From contig VYZB01000040.1 in the NCBI GenBank assembly GCA_013397455.1, positions 1,107,544 to 1,171,543 of the forward strand: a stretch of DNA of 64,000 nucleotides, read 5' to 3'. The first letter of the stretch is position 1, and every line of letters begins with the position of its first letter. Below are positions 23,948 through 36,400 of the stretch, one piece after another. Position numbers and translations under genes: made by a program. This DNA is from Crotophaga sulcirostris (Eukaryota > Chordata > Aves > Cuculiformes > Crotophagidae). A model generated the notes under the pieces. That model saw only the letters and a list, made by a program, of their open reading frames with translations, made no database searches and was not told the origin of the DNA.

Positions 23948-24400
23948 CGCGCAGTAGCGATCGGGCCGCCCCTGCCGGAGGGCGGGCACCGGAACCCGGA
24001 AGGGCCGGGAACCTGGAAGAGCCCGGAACCCGGAAGGGCCGGGCGGCGTGAGGCGGCGGCCGCCATGGGTCTCTTCGGGAAGACCCCCGAGAAACCGCCC
24101 AAGGAGCTGGTGAGGCGGCGGAGCCTCAGGCGGAGGCCGGGAGGTGGCGGGGGTCCCGAAGGGGCCTGGTGGAAGCAGCGCGGCGGCGGGGGCCTGGTCT
24201 GGCCGCAGCCCGCCGGGCGCTGACGGGGAAGGCCGGGCCTGCGGGCACCCGCCCTCCGGTGCCGCGTTCTCCGAAGGCGCTCGCTCGGCTCTCAGAGCGC
24301 TCCCGCTTTCCCGGGGTGCGCAGGGACTCGGGGAGAGGGGGCTTGTTTGGGCCACAGGAGCAGCGGAGGAGTGGGGCCTCCCCTGCGCCAGGGCGGGTTC
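23948..24400 (+). promoter_or_regulatory. CHMP3: CHMP3 CpG-rich promoter and 5' UTR
   Basis: This block is very GC-rich with many CpG dinucleotides, around and after exon 1, in contrast to the AT-richer introns. A perfect 19-base direct repeat occurs at 23991-24009 and 24025-24043. Each copy contains CCCGGAAGG, which resembles the GGAA core of ETS-family sites. No TATA box is visible between the gap and the ATG. The transcription start may lie here or in the gap just upstream. Confidence 0.7.
24065..24109 (+). CDS. CHMP3: CHMP3 exon 1, start codon and N-terminus
   Basis: This is fifteen codons, [15 protein letters not shown], followed by the donor CTG|GTGAGG. The ATG sits in GCCGCCATGG, and the second residue Gly fits N-myristoylation. 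The exon lies in a CpG-rich block 118 bases after an assembly gap. Confidence 0.96.
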
Positions 24401-27400
24401 ACACTGGATATCAGGAAAAATTTCTTCCCTAGAAGCGTTCTGAGGCACTGGCACAGCTGATCAGGGAGGTGGTTGAGTCCCCATTCCTGGAGGTGTTTAA
24501 AAGATGGCTAGACGAGGTGCTCAGGGATCTGGTTTAGTAGTTGGCAGGTACAGTTGGACTCGATGATCACAAAGGGCTTTTCCAACCAAGCAATTCTGTT
24601 ATTTTGGTTTTGGGGAGGCTTGGTCAGCAGCTCCAGGATTTTCCTTGCTGTTAGGTGTCTTCCATCACTTCTCACTCTCTCCCCTTGTTAGTAGCTTGTA
24701 GTTCCTGTTGCAAAGACAGTCTTAAAAGCATGAATAGCTGAAATATTGAGACTAGGGGCTGGTTTGAGCCTGTGTAAGCCTTGCTTCTACCCACAGGTTC
24801 CTAACATCACAGTGAAATGAAATAAAATAAAGACAATACTGACTGATTTCACTGTTACCTTTTGTAAATGTAACAATTCTGCTGCTGGAATGTGCCCAGA
24901 GGAGGGCAGTGAAGCTGGTGAGGGGTTTGGAGCACAAGTGTTATGAGGAGTGGCTGAGGGAGCTGGAGTTGTTTAGCCTGGAGAAGAGTAGGCTCAGGTG
25001 AGACCTCCTCAGGCTCTACAACTCTCTGAAAGGAGGGTTTAGTGAGGCAGGTGCTGGTCTCTTCTCCCAAGTAACAAGTGATAGGACAGGAGGAAATGGC
25101 CTCAGGTTGCACCAGGGGAGGTTTAGGTTGGATATTAGGAAGAACTTCTTTCTGGGTTTGGGTTTTTTTGCAGCAGATTTTGTACTTCAGCAACTCAGAT
25201 GATGTTTGTTGTCTGTAGTCAAAACATGGTCTTGTTCATTGTGACTGAGAGCATTTCTGTTGAGACTGGTACAAGTCTAAGAATCTGTCTTGCTCTGCTG
25301 GGCTTGTGCACTGAAAAGCACTCTTTTTGCAGTTTTATTACAAAGGTTTTATAGGCAGACAAGATTTTTTATTTAAATTTAAAAAAATCACATAAAAATC
25401 AGGGTGATTTTCATATGAAACTGTTCATGCAGCCAACGAGACTGGAGTGGCCTGAGCACGGGCAGGTGCAGTGTGCAAGTGGATCCATGAACTGGGCATT
25501 ATTTTAGTACTTAAAGGTTTTTAAGATACTGCACAAAAGCTGTGCTGCTGATAAAAAAAAAAGCAGCATCAGAGCTCTACAAGCATTTGGTATTCTGCTT
25601 GTTGCTGGTATTGTCTCCCAGTTTGTGATTCTGGTGTTGTGCAGCCCCTCTCTGCTTCCCTGTTTACCCCAAGAGCCTCCAGTTCTCTGCTGGATGTCTG
25701 GCAGCTGCTGCCTGCCTGGTGTCTCTCTTTCCCCAGAGAGGCAGTCGGGGCAAAGGGTGCTCCCCATCTCCATCAGCTCCCTGTGCTGGGCCAGCATGGA
25801 GTGCTGGAACTGGGAGAGTTTGGTGGGTCCTAGGAAGAAAGCTGTAGAGGGGGTGGCAGCATCTGAACCCCGCCAAAGGCAGGGGAAGGGAAGCTGGAGG
25901 GCAGAGCTGCCACGTAGAGGCACCTCAGCAAGCAGAGGAACTGGCCAGCAGGAGCCTCACGATCGCAGAATCATAGAATAGAATGGTTTAGGTTGGAAGA
26001 ACCCTTTAAGATTGTCTACTTCCAACCTCCCTGCCATGGGCAGAGACACCTTCCCCTGGATCAGGTTGCTCAAAGCCTCATCCAACCTGGCCCTGAACAC
26101 CTCCAGGGATGGGACATCCATGACTGCTCAGGGCAACCTGTGCCAGTGTCTCACCCACTCTCACAGGACAAAATTTCTTCCTAATATCTCATCTAAATCT
26201 CCCCTCTTCCAGTTTAAAACCACTTCCCCTTGTCCTATCCCTGGACTCTCTGATAAAGAGCCCCTCCCAGCTTTCCTGTAGCCCCCTTTAAGTACCTGAA
26301 GGCTGCTGTAAGGTCTCCCCAGAACCTTCTTTTCTCTAGGCTGATGTTAAGCAACGCAAGGTTGTGCAGGTGGGACAACCATCCCTGCAGGTAGGGGTGT
26401 GCAGCCTGGAGCTGGCTGGGCAGCAGCTCTGCAGGAAAGGACTTGGGCTTCCTATGGACAATAAATATGAGTTAGCAGTGCATCTTAGCAACAGTGAGGG
26501 CAAGCTGCATCGCATTAGCAAGCTGTAATCGTCGTGTTGGGCAAGTGGTTGTTCAGTTGCTGTGCTACATTTGAAGTTAATGAGACCACACCTACCAAAC
26601 AGCGTCTCAGTTTGGGCACCCAGGGCACAAAGGATATGAACAAACTGGGGAGTGTGCAACAGAGGGCCACCAGGATGGTGGAGGACACAACACAGGAGGA
26701 GAAGCTGAGGGAATTGGGCTCGTTTTAGCTTGGAGAAGGGAAAGTGAATGGGAAAGGCCTTTCACTGCCTCTTATGTGATTGTAGTGAAGGTAGAACCAG
26801 GTATTTTTCAAGTGTGCACAGTGATGGTAAAGGGGCTAGAGCCACAGGTGGCTGGAGGAGAATTTTGAATTGGACATGAGGAAAGGCTTCACTACAAGAG
26901 TGACTGAGCGCTGGAAGAGATGCCCAGAGCAGCTGTGAAGTCTTTGCCCTCAGACAGTGTCAAAACTCAGTGAATGAAACCCTGAACAACCTGTCTGAAC
27001 TCTGATCTTCGAGTCTGAAGTTGGCTTGGAGTCCTCCTGGGGTACCTCCTGACTGAAGTGGGTGGTAACGCCCTTGGTGCTGTCATCCCATGCCAGAGTT
27101 TCTACCTTATGCTGAAATCCCCTGAGGCAAGTTCCCAGCATTGCTGGGATGTGGGAAGTTAGCCAAGCAGCGAGCGTCTCCGATTCACAAATCGTGTCCT
27201 CCATAACTCCTTGTCTGCAATGGGGTTTCTTAATTTGAATAATGAAATACTTAAACATCACTCACAGCTTGAAGCTTGTGCATTTTGAAGTGCTGCTTTT
27301 GATATCAAATGGTTAAGCTACATAAAAGTATAAAAGTGTTTTAAAGCTGGAATTTCAACTAACTCTCAGTTTCTCTTTTTAAGGTCAATGAGTGGTCCTT

Positions 27401-30400
27401 GAAGATAAGGAAAGAAATGAGAGTGATTGATAGACAGATCAGAGGTTTGTACTTTTGTCTCATTTTTTGTTTTTCCTCTCCCTATCTACCTTCAAGGATT
27501 TTTTTTGCTTTAACTGGGGGAAGCTGTGAAATCTAATAACTGAGGGTGCTTTGTTGCATTTGGAATAAAGGAAGACAAATGTGATCCTGGGACCAGACTC
27601 AGTCTGTGTTACAAATCACATCGCTATCAAGTTCTTCAAGTAAAGTTTTCAAAAGAACCTGAATATTATATGCTTCCACTAAGAGATGCTCATAAATCCC
27701 ATTTGATAAGATGAATTAGATTTATTATCCAGAACTTCAACCACTTTGCTTTAATGAATAGCATTGGTGTGATCTGTAATTCCATGTGGAGAAAGTTCTG
27801 TGGGTATGGACTGGCATGAAGTGCACATGCTAAACAGCAGTAGCTTGGGAAAATGGCAAAGAGGAGAAAATTAAAAAAGGCTTTTCTCAGTGGGTATTTT
27901 GCTATTAAATTATATGTATTACACTTTGGAAGTGGTCTTGAAAAGCAGAGGAGTTGCTTGGTATTATGCTGATGCTAAATCAGTTTCTTGTTCTCTCATC
28001 TGTCGGCTTTCCCAGAATCTGAAAATGGGTTTAGGGCAGATTCTGGTTTCCCCTTTTTGCCTTCTAGCTTGTCTTCAGGACTGCACTGTGGGATGTGCTG
28101 GTAAAGGGTATTTTGTGTCAGGATCAGGTTTTTGGGCTCATGCCTGTTTGAGTACGTGCTCCGTTCCCCCTTTCCTCCCCAGCCCCACACTGTTGGAGTG
28201 AGCTGGCAGGGTTCTTCTGTTCTCCCACTTGTAGATGTGTACGAGTTGTTTGGAGAGAGATGCTCGTGCAGCACAAAGTCTCTCTTTGTCCTCGTGAAAT
28301 GAGGACAGAATTTATGCCTCTTCCAGGAAAGCCAACGTACAGCGATGTCCATTAGGCTTGTGAATTGTTTTGCATTCTCCAAGGCACTTTGTGTGACTGT
28401 ATCGGGCACAGAGCAACCAAAACGTGGCTGATCTTATTAGCAAAGTATGGTTTAGAGGTTGCATCTTCCATGGGAGCAAACTACCCACGTGTTCACTGCT
28501 GATGGTTTCTTGAGATGTTTGTTTTCTCTCAAATTTATGCATGCCATAATACTTCTAATGGCCTGTATAGTTACTGTGTTATGTGGTAGTCTGGTATTTT
28601 GTTGTGAACGTAATTCAAATTATTGTAGCAGCTCTGTGTGTGTATTTCAGAGTGATACATTCAAAGAAATACAGTTCAGCTTAGACTAATCACCAACTGT
28701 CTGTTAATTCCCATTAAAATAAAATACAGAATATCTTTGTGATGCCCATACTGTGTTAGGATTTCCCATCTTGCCAAGTGTCAGCTGTGGGAGTACGTGA
28801 TTCTGCTGGATGCTTACCAGGCTAACAGGGAGCTGCAGAGAGGTGACAACCACGTGCCACTAAAGGATTTTTTCCAAACTTACCCTCTGTATTTGGATTC
28901 TGCCCTGCTTTTATCATTTCAGTTGAGACTGCACGGGAAACTGCTGTAACCTTTGAGTAAGGATGCTGAGCTGGGCTCTGACTTAGTTTCCCTGGGGAAG
29001 GCTGTGCTGGATTTGTTTTGATACAGCAAATACTGATCCACCTGGGATGAACTGAGTGGAATTGGATCACTCAAACACTTGGCTCACCCGGCCACCACAG
29101 TAACTAATATAGCACCGTGCTGTTTCAAACCATCTGTTGTTGGACTCTGCTGCTGCAGTGATTTCTGTTTGGTGTAGTTTGCTTTTGAGGGCTTGGAATT
29201 TTCAAAGAAATGAAAGGTGTCCTTGTAATTTCAGAACTGATTTTTTTCGAGTTAGCTGGAGTCATGCAGTACCTTTGTGCTCTCCTGAGCTTGCAAGTCC
29301 CTCTCACTGGAGTGTTGGGCTGCTTTGTGCCTCTGGTGTGCTGCAGAGGGACTGGGGTAGGGACCGTGGCTCGCTAGCGCTGCGTACCTGGCATTGACCT
29401 TCAGAGGTGGAGCTGGCCATTTCGTAGAGTCGTAGAATGGTTTGGGGAAGGGACCTTAAAGCCCATCCAGATCCAACCCCCCTGCCATGGGCAGGGACTC
29501 CTCCAACCAGACCAGGCTGCTCAAGACCCCATCCAGCCTGGCCCTGAAAACTTCCAGAGAGGTGGCATCCACAACTTCCCTGGGCAGCCTGTGCCAGTGT
29601 CTCATCACCCTCATCATGAAGAATTCCTTCCTAATGTCTAATTAAATCTTCCCCCTTCCAGTTTAAAGCCATTTCCCCTTGTCCTATCACTACAGGCCCT
29701 TGTGAAAAGCCCCTCCCCAGCTTTCCTGTAGCCTCTTCAGATACTGGAAGGCCACTTTAAGGTCTCCCTGGAGCCTTCTCTTCTCCAGGCTGAACAACCC
29801 CAACTCTCTCAGCCTGTCCCCATAGCAGAGGTGCTCCAGCCCTTTGATCATCTTCGTGGCCTCCTCTGCACCCATTCCAACAGTTCCATATCCTTCTTCT
29901 GTTGAGGATTCCAGAACTGGACACAGGGCTCCAGGTGAGCTCTCACAAGAGCAGAGGGGCAGAATCCCCTCCCTTGCCCTGCTGGCCACGCTGCTTGTGA
30001 TGCAGCCCAGCACAGGGTTGGCCGCCTGGGCTGCGAGCGCTCATTGCTGGTTCATATCAAGCTCCTCATCAATCAGCACCCCCAAGTCCTTCTCTGCAGG
30101 GCTGCTCTCAATCACATCATCCCCCATCCTGTATTGATATCAGGGGTTGCCCTGACCTGGGTGCAGGACCTTGCACTTGGCCTTGTTGAACCTCATGAGG
30201 TTCCCACAGGCCCACTCCTCCAGCCTGTGCGTGTTTGTGGCACCGATCTCGTATTCAGCGGTTTGTCACGCAAGGGAAAGCATTCACTTGAGTAGAGGCC
30301 TACCCTGCACTAGTCTGGATGTAGTAACACAATTCTTGTGGTTGTTTTTAGCCTGACAAAGTGAATGTCATAATTCCCCAGTACTGCTGGAGTCCTCCTG

Positions 30401-33400
30401 GCACTTTATTTTTTCCACTGTACCACTTCTGCTGCTTCTCACCTGTTCTGATGTGCTGGGAGCTGGCTCACTCCCACCTCTGACGTACAAATATCTTCAA
30501 CCTTATGACATTTCCTCCTGTACACTGTCAGTGTTATCTGATAAGGTGGGTGTATGAACAGTCACATCAGATTTGACAGAGAAACCTGTGTTATTTAAGG
30601 CAGCCTGTTCAGTGGATAACATTTTGAATCCGACTATTTGGTCCTCACTTAGTACAGGCTTAGTTTTATATTCCTTCTCCAGCATGCTCTATAAAAACGT
30701 GTTCAATGAAGCTGGATACCTGCAGAGCTTGAACAGCCTGGTTTAGGTTATATGTGGTTTACCAGCTTACCAGTTTCTGCAATTAATAGCAAGGAAGCAG
30801 CAGGGAGTTTGTGTTTCTGATTACAATCGTAGAGATTTCTGCCAGTCCTTTAGGATAAAGACAGCATTGAATGACATTGAGAGAATGACTCATCTTGAGC
30901 ACAGGGTCTGCTGACTCCCACGTGAGAAGCTGTGCCAAAGTCTCCAAGTTGGCCTGTGCCAAAAAAGTGTGCATCAATGTCTTTGTTTTTAGAATGACCT
31001 GAGTTGGAAGGGACCCGCAAGGATCACAGAGTCCAACTCCTGTCCCTGCACAGGGCACTTCCAACATTCACACCGTGTGTCTGAGGGCATTGTCCAAATG
31101 CTGCTTGAGTATTGTAAGGTTTGTGCTGTGACTGCTTCCCTGGGGAGCTGTTCCAGTGCTCCACCACCCTCTGCGTGAAGAACCTCTTCCTAATATCCAA
31201 CCAAAACCTCCCCTGGCACATCTTCCTGCCATTGCCTCAAGTCCTATCAGAGGTCACCAGTGAGAAGAGCTCAGCACCTGCTCCTCTTCCTTCCCTTGTG
31301 AAGAAACAGTAGACAGCTATGAGGTCCTCCCTCAGTCTCCTGAAGGTTGAACAGACCAAGTGACTCCAGCCTCTTGTCATATGATTTCTCCTATAGACCC
31401 TTCACCAGCTTTGTGGCCTCCTCTGGACACTCTCCAATAGTTTGTCCTTTTTATACTGTGGCACCCAAAACTGGACACAATAGTGCCCTTTTATAAAAGG
31501 GCAACTTCTTATTCTTGCCTGCATTTAAATTCTGTCTGATGTAAATCAAGAAGGCTCAAACACAACCAAATGTGAACGAAGCCTTTGCTAGAAATGATTG
31601 TCCTTGTGGTCGCTTCCTTCAGCTCTTTGCAGAAGTTCTTTGTTTGAGTTCTGTATTTATTTTAGGATAATTGTTTTGTGGACTCTTAGATCCACATTTC
31701 ATCAGTGGCTGATTTATTGCAGAGTCTGGAACAGGAAGGGGACTGTTATAGGCCCTGCTCGTTCCTGTGTTTCTTACTCTGAGCTTTTTGAGGTACCTGC
31801 CTCCTGTGTGTGTACATTTGTGTGTCTGTGTATACACACACAGATATTTATATCAGGGTAGTTTAATTGCCAGGAAGTTATTCTCAAGTTGTAAGTCAAG
31901 TTACCATCTCAGAGTGCTTTGTTCTTCCTGGACCACTTTTGATTCTTGAGAATTCATCTTAGCTTGGCTTCATGCAGTGATATTCCTGGACAGTCCTTTA
32001 CAGTACTCTTAACTGCAAAGGACTTTACAGAGCTGGTTGTTTAGTAATGAGAATTTTCCTACTAATATTTAATTGATTTAATCAGCTAATGTGTAAAATG
32101 GCCTAGAAGAAAGTCTGTGAGTAACAGAGGAAACCTGAAATCAAGCAGAAACAATTCTTTGCATTGAAAATATACCCCAAGAAATGACTCGTTTCTCTTC
32201 CAGATCTTTACCAGCTTGTCACTCTTTGCTGTGTTTTTCTGTGCTCCAGATATCCAGAGAGAAGAGGAGAAGGTGAAGCGGTCAATAAAGGATGCTGCCA
32301 AAAAGGGTCAGAAGGATGTGTGTGTGATCTTGGCGAAGGAACTGATCCGCTCTCGGAAGGCCGTGAGCAAGCTCTATGCATCCAAAGCTCACATGAACTC
32401 TGTTCTCATGGGGATGAAGAACCAGCTTGGTAAGAACAATTGAGCACTTCTGGCTTTAGAGGTGGGGTCTGGGTTTCCATTTTCGAACGCCAGCAAAGCT
32501 TGAATCTGTTACTGCTCCTGCTCTTTTGAAAGGCAGCTGATTCCAGTGGGCCTCAGGACCTTGGGAAATTCCTCCTGTAGCAGGCCCAGAGGTGCGAGGC
32601 TGCTGCAGCCCCACAGCCAGGCAGGCTGAGTGCCTGTTCCCAGCAGGCACAGGCACCCACTTGTGCCCACAGTGGTGCCTTTGCCAGCGCCCATGCAAAC
32701 ACACGCAGCTTTCACACAAACATGAACAGCACTAACAGCTCAATCCTGGTCTTCCTCTTCAGCTAATTAGGACTGAGGTCCATTAGTGGAACACCTCTGT
32801 GTACACACACACAGTGTGTGGGTTGTCCCAGCAGCTGCTCTCAGGTGCTCCATCTGAGCTGGCCCCAGATCTCTGCTACCTGAGCTGCTGGTACCTGGTC
32901 CTGTACTCCCCTGAGCTTTGTGTGTTCCCTGGCCCACGCTGATCCCTCCTGTTCTCTACCTTTGGTCGTTCCCCTAAACATCCCATCAGTTTCTCATGTT
33001 CAGTTACATTCCTGCAATCCTCTTAAAATAAATGCACCACCCTCATCGTGAAGAATTTCTCCCTAATGTCTGATCTGAATCTCCCCCCTTCTGGTTTAAA
33101 GCTGATCCCCCTCGTCCTGTCACTCCAGGCCCTTGTAATTGACCCCTCCCCAGCTTTCCTGGAGCCCCTTCAGGTACTGGAAGGCCACTATGAGGTCTCC
33201 CTGGAGCCTTCTCTTCTCCAGGCTGAACAACCCCAACTCTCAGCCTGTCCTTGTAGCAGAGGTGCTCCAGCCCTTGGATCATCTTCGTAGCCCTCTCTGG
33301 ACGACTTCTTGGGGATCTCTCTGTAGGAACTGTGGGTTGAAATCTCTCTGCAAGTGGTCTGGATTGCTCCAGCTGATCGTACAGGACCTCCCTCTTTGCT

Positions 33401-36400
33401 ATAACTGTAGTTTTTCCCACGTGGCTGGAAGTTGAGCTTTTCTAGGGAAACAGGCAGGAATGAAGCAGCAGGATGCCCGTTTTCTTTTTTTAATTAAATT
33501 GCTTACATGCAATCAAATTTCTGTCCATGTAGGGAGCATGCAACATCTCCGTTTTCAGTGGTGCATGGATCATTCAAGCTTTTCTATGCTTCTCCTTCAC
33601 AGCTGTCCTGAGGGTAGCAGGTTCCTTGCAGAAGAGCACAGAAGTCATGAAAGCTATGCAAAACCTAGTGAAAATCCCTGAAATCCAAGCCACGATGAGG
33701 GAGTTGTCCAAAGAGATGATGAAGGTAAGATCTGTAATAGAAATACAGCGTGGGTGAACAAGAGGTGGTCATTAGCACGCAGAGCAACCGCTCAGGTGGC
33801 CCCCGTTGTCAGAGGGCTTGGATGAGCTTTAATGGACAGAAATTAAAGTAGCACTTGGATAGCTGGGGGCTTTCTAGGAAGTTACTCTTTGTGGGGAGAC
33901 CCCAATGCGGTGATCCCTGCGACACCTTTGGTGTAAAGCTGGAAGCCAAAACAAGCTGCTCTGGTTGAGGATGGATGGAAGAAGATCGGTCCCTGTACAG
34001 AGTGGCTCTGGCTCGGTTGTCCTATCCCAAGGGCTGGGGGGGACAGAGTGTGACTGCCTGTGTCCCGGGGCTTCTGTCTGTTCTGGGGGAGGCTGAATGT
34101 CCTGCTTCAAGGGGTGAAAATGTTCCTTAAGGAAGACCCACCACAGCCTCTTGTGGAGTGGGAAGCTGGAAGTCCCATCTCAGGCAGGATGGCTATTGTG
34201 ACACTGGGTTTGAAACATCTCCATCTCATGAAAGTCCTCTGATTTTGAAGTATATTAATTCCTTATCGTGGCTGTTTTCTTTTCAACTACTGAAATTGCT
34301 TTACCTCCCCCACCTCCCCTTACCACTCTGGATTGTTTAGGTCAAATCAACCAATTAATAATAATTTTACCATTGTGCACCGGAAACAGTTTGGCCCTAG
34401 CTGGGCTGCAGGTTATTTCCTGTGTGAAATACAGCTGCCACCTTGGAGCAGGCTTGGCCGTCGGTGGTTGGGTGTGCAATAGGAAGAGGAATAATAGCTT
34501 GAGGGTTTCACAGGGACAACATCTGCATTTCATACTCCCATTTTCTTCCTGCTGTTCCTGTGCACCAGGTGTACAGATAGGTGCTTAAAAGGTAGGCAGG
34601 AGTGTTGGCCAGCCCTCAGGCAACAGGAGAACCTCCATCCAGGAAGCTGGAGCTGAGAGCAGGCTGTTATTAAATGCCTGGGTAGGCGTAACCTGATCTC
34701 GGAAGTAGGAGATGTGTCCTCTTACTCTGCTGTAACCAAGGGCATCACATGCTGCCTCCTTTTCTGCTAGGCTGGTATTATAGAGGAAATGCTGGAGGAC
34801 ACCTTTGAAAGCCTGGAGGATCAGGAGGAGATGGAAGAGGAAGCCGAGATGGAAATTGACAAAATCCTGTTTGAAATCACAGCTGGTGAGTTTGGAGGAG
34901 CCTTGCCCCGCTCTGTTCAATCACGCACAGCAGTTCAAATATTCCTCTGTTCTGACTTCCCTGCACTCTCCCTGTGGTGTCTCGGCCTGTGCTGAGAGGC
35001 AAAGGGTGCTCTGACAGCTGCTTCCTGCAGTTAGGTACCATGTGAGTAACGGTGTGAGTAACAGTGTGAGTAAGGTGCACTGGCTCGTGTCTGTGCCGTG
35101 CGGTAACTGAGGTGTTGCTAGATCAGAGTCTGTGGATCCTCTTAAGGAGGTAAAATCAGTGACTGACTGGATACACTGGTATCAGTGGAGCTGGGAGGTA
35201 CACACTCAGCTGGGGCCTCCAGTCTGAGGTGGTGTCTGCAATTCCTGACTGTAAAAATGCTGTTGGTGTCTTATAATTATGGAGTCATTAAGATTGGAAA
35301 AGTCTTCTAAGGTCATAAAGTTGAATCGTCAGCTCAACACCACCGTGCCTGCTAAACCATGTCCCCAAGTGCCATGTGTACGTGTTTTTTGAGCACCTCC
35401 AGGGATGGAGACTCCACCACTTCCCTGGGCAGCCTGTTCCAATGCTTCACCAGTTTATCAGGAAAAAAATTTTTCCTAATATCCAATCTAAACCTCCCCC
35501 AGCGCAACTTGGGGCCATTTCCTGTCATCACTTGTTACTTGGGAGAACAGACCAACCCCCACCTCACTGCAGCCTCCTTTCAGGCAGTTGTAGAGAGTGA
35601 TAAGTTCTCTCCTCAGCCTCCTCTTCTCCACACCAAACAGCCCCAGTTTCCCTCAGCGGCTCCTCGTAAGACTTGGGTTGGTGGGTGGGGAAAAAAAAAA
35701 AAAAACAAACTAAAAAAACCAAAACTAAACAAAACCCCCAAAACCGAGCCCAGACCCCCAGCTTCTGCCTTACAGCTCACCCAGTGAGGCTCTGCTGCTT
35801 TAGTTACTTGAATTTCACAGCTCTTAGAATGCTCCTTCCCTGAATTCCTTCCCAGCTCTTGCCCTGCTGTTACCTTGTGCCCAGCTGCTGGGTTGCTGCC
35901 CTCTCTTGTTTCTCCCTTCCCGTTTCCCTTCCTTGCCTCTTGCTTCTGGGCTGGGAGCAGCTCCCTTCCTGCTGGGAGGGCTGTGGGAGCGGGCGGGGTG
36001 GATGGTGGGAGCTGCTCCTCCTGGCTCAGGAGGGGCCGGCAGCCCCAGCTCACACTGTTGGTGGGAGTGCCAGAAGTGATAGGTTGAATTATTTTAATTA
36101 AATGTGCACCTGGGTCAGGGCAATCCCAAGCACAGTGACAGGCTGGGTGGAGAATGGATTGGGAGCAGCCCTGAAGAGAAGGGCTTGGAGGTGTTGCTTG
36201 ACAAGAACCTCAGTGTGAGCCACCAGTGTGCGCTCGCAGCCCAGAAGGCCAACTGTGTCCTGGGCTGCGTCAGAAGTGTGACCAGCAGGGCAAGGGAGGG
36301 GATTCTGCCCCTCTGCTCTGTGTTCGTGAGACCTCACCTACAGGGCCGTGCCCAGTTCTGGAGTCTCAGCACAGGAAGGATATGGAGCTGTTTGAGTGAG

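Noticed and set aside
23324..24454. 376-codon minus-strand open frame upstream of CHMP3
   Set aside because: It runs through 207 undetermined bases, the minisatellite and the CHMP3 first exon in antisense. The reading is low-complexity and artificial.
25504..25981. Overlapping opposite-strand open frames of 118-139 codons
   Set aside because: GC-rich stretch with both strands open and no recognisable product.
35359..36053. Open frames of 142-146 codons in CHMP3 intron 5
   Set aside because: Derived from a CR1 fragment, an A-rich run and low-complexity sequence.
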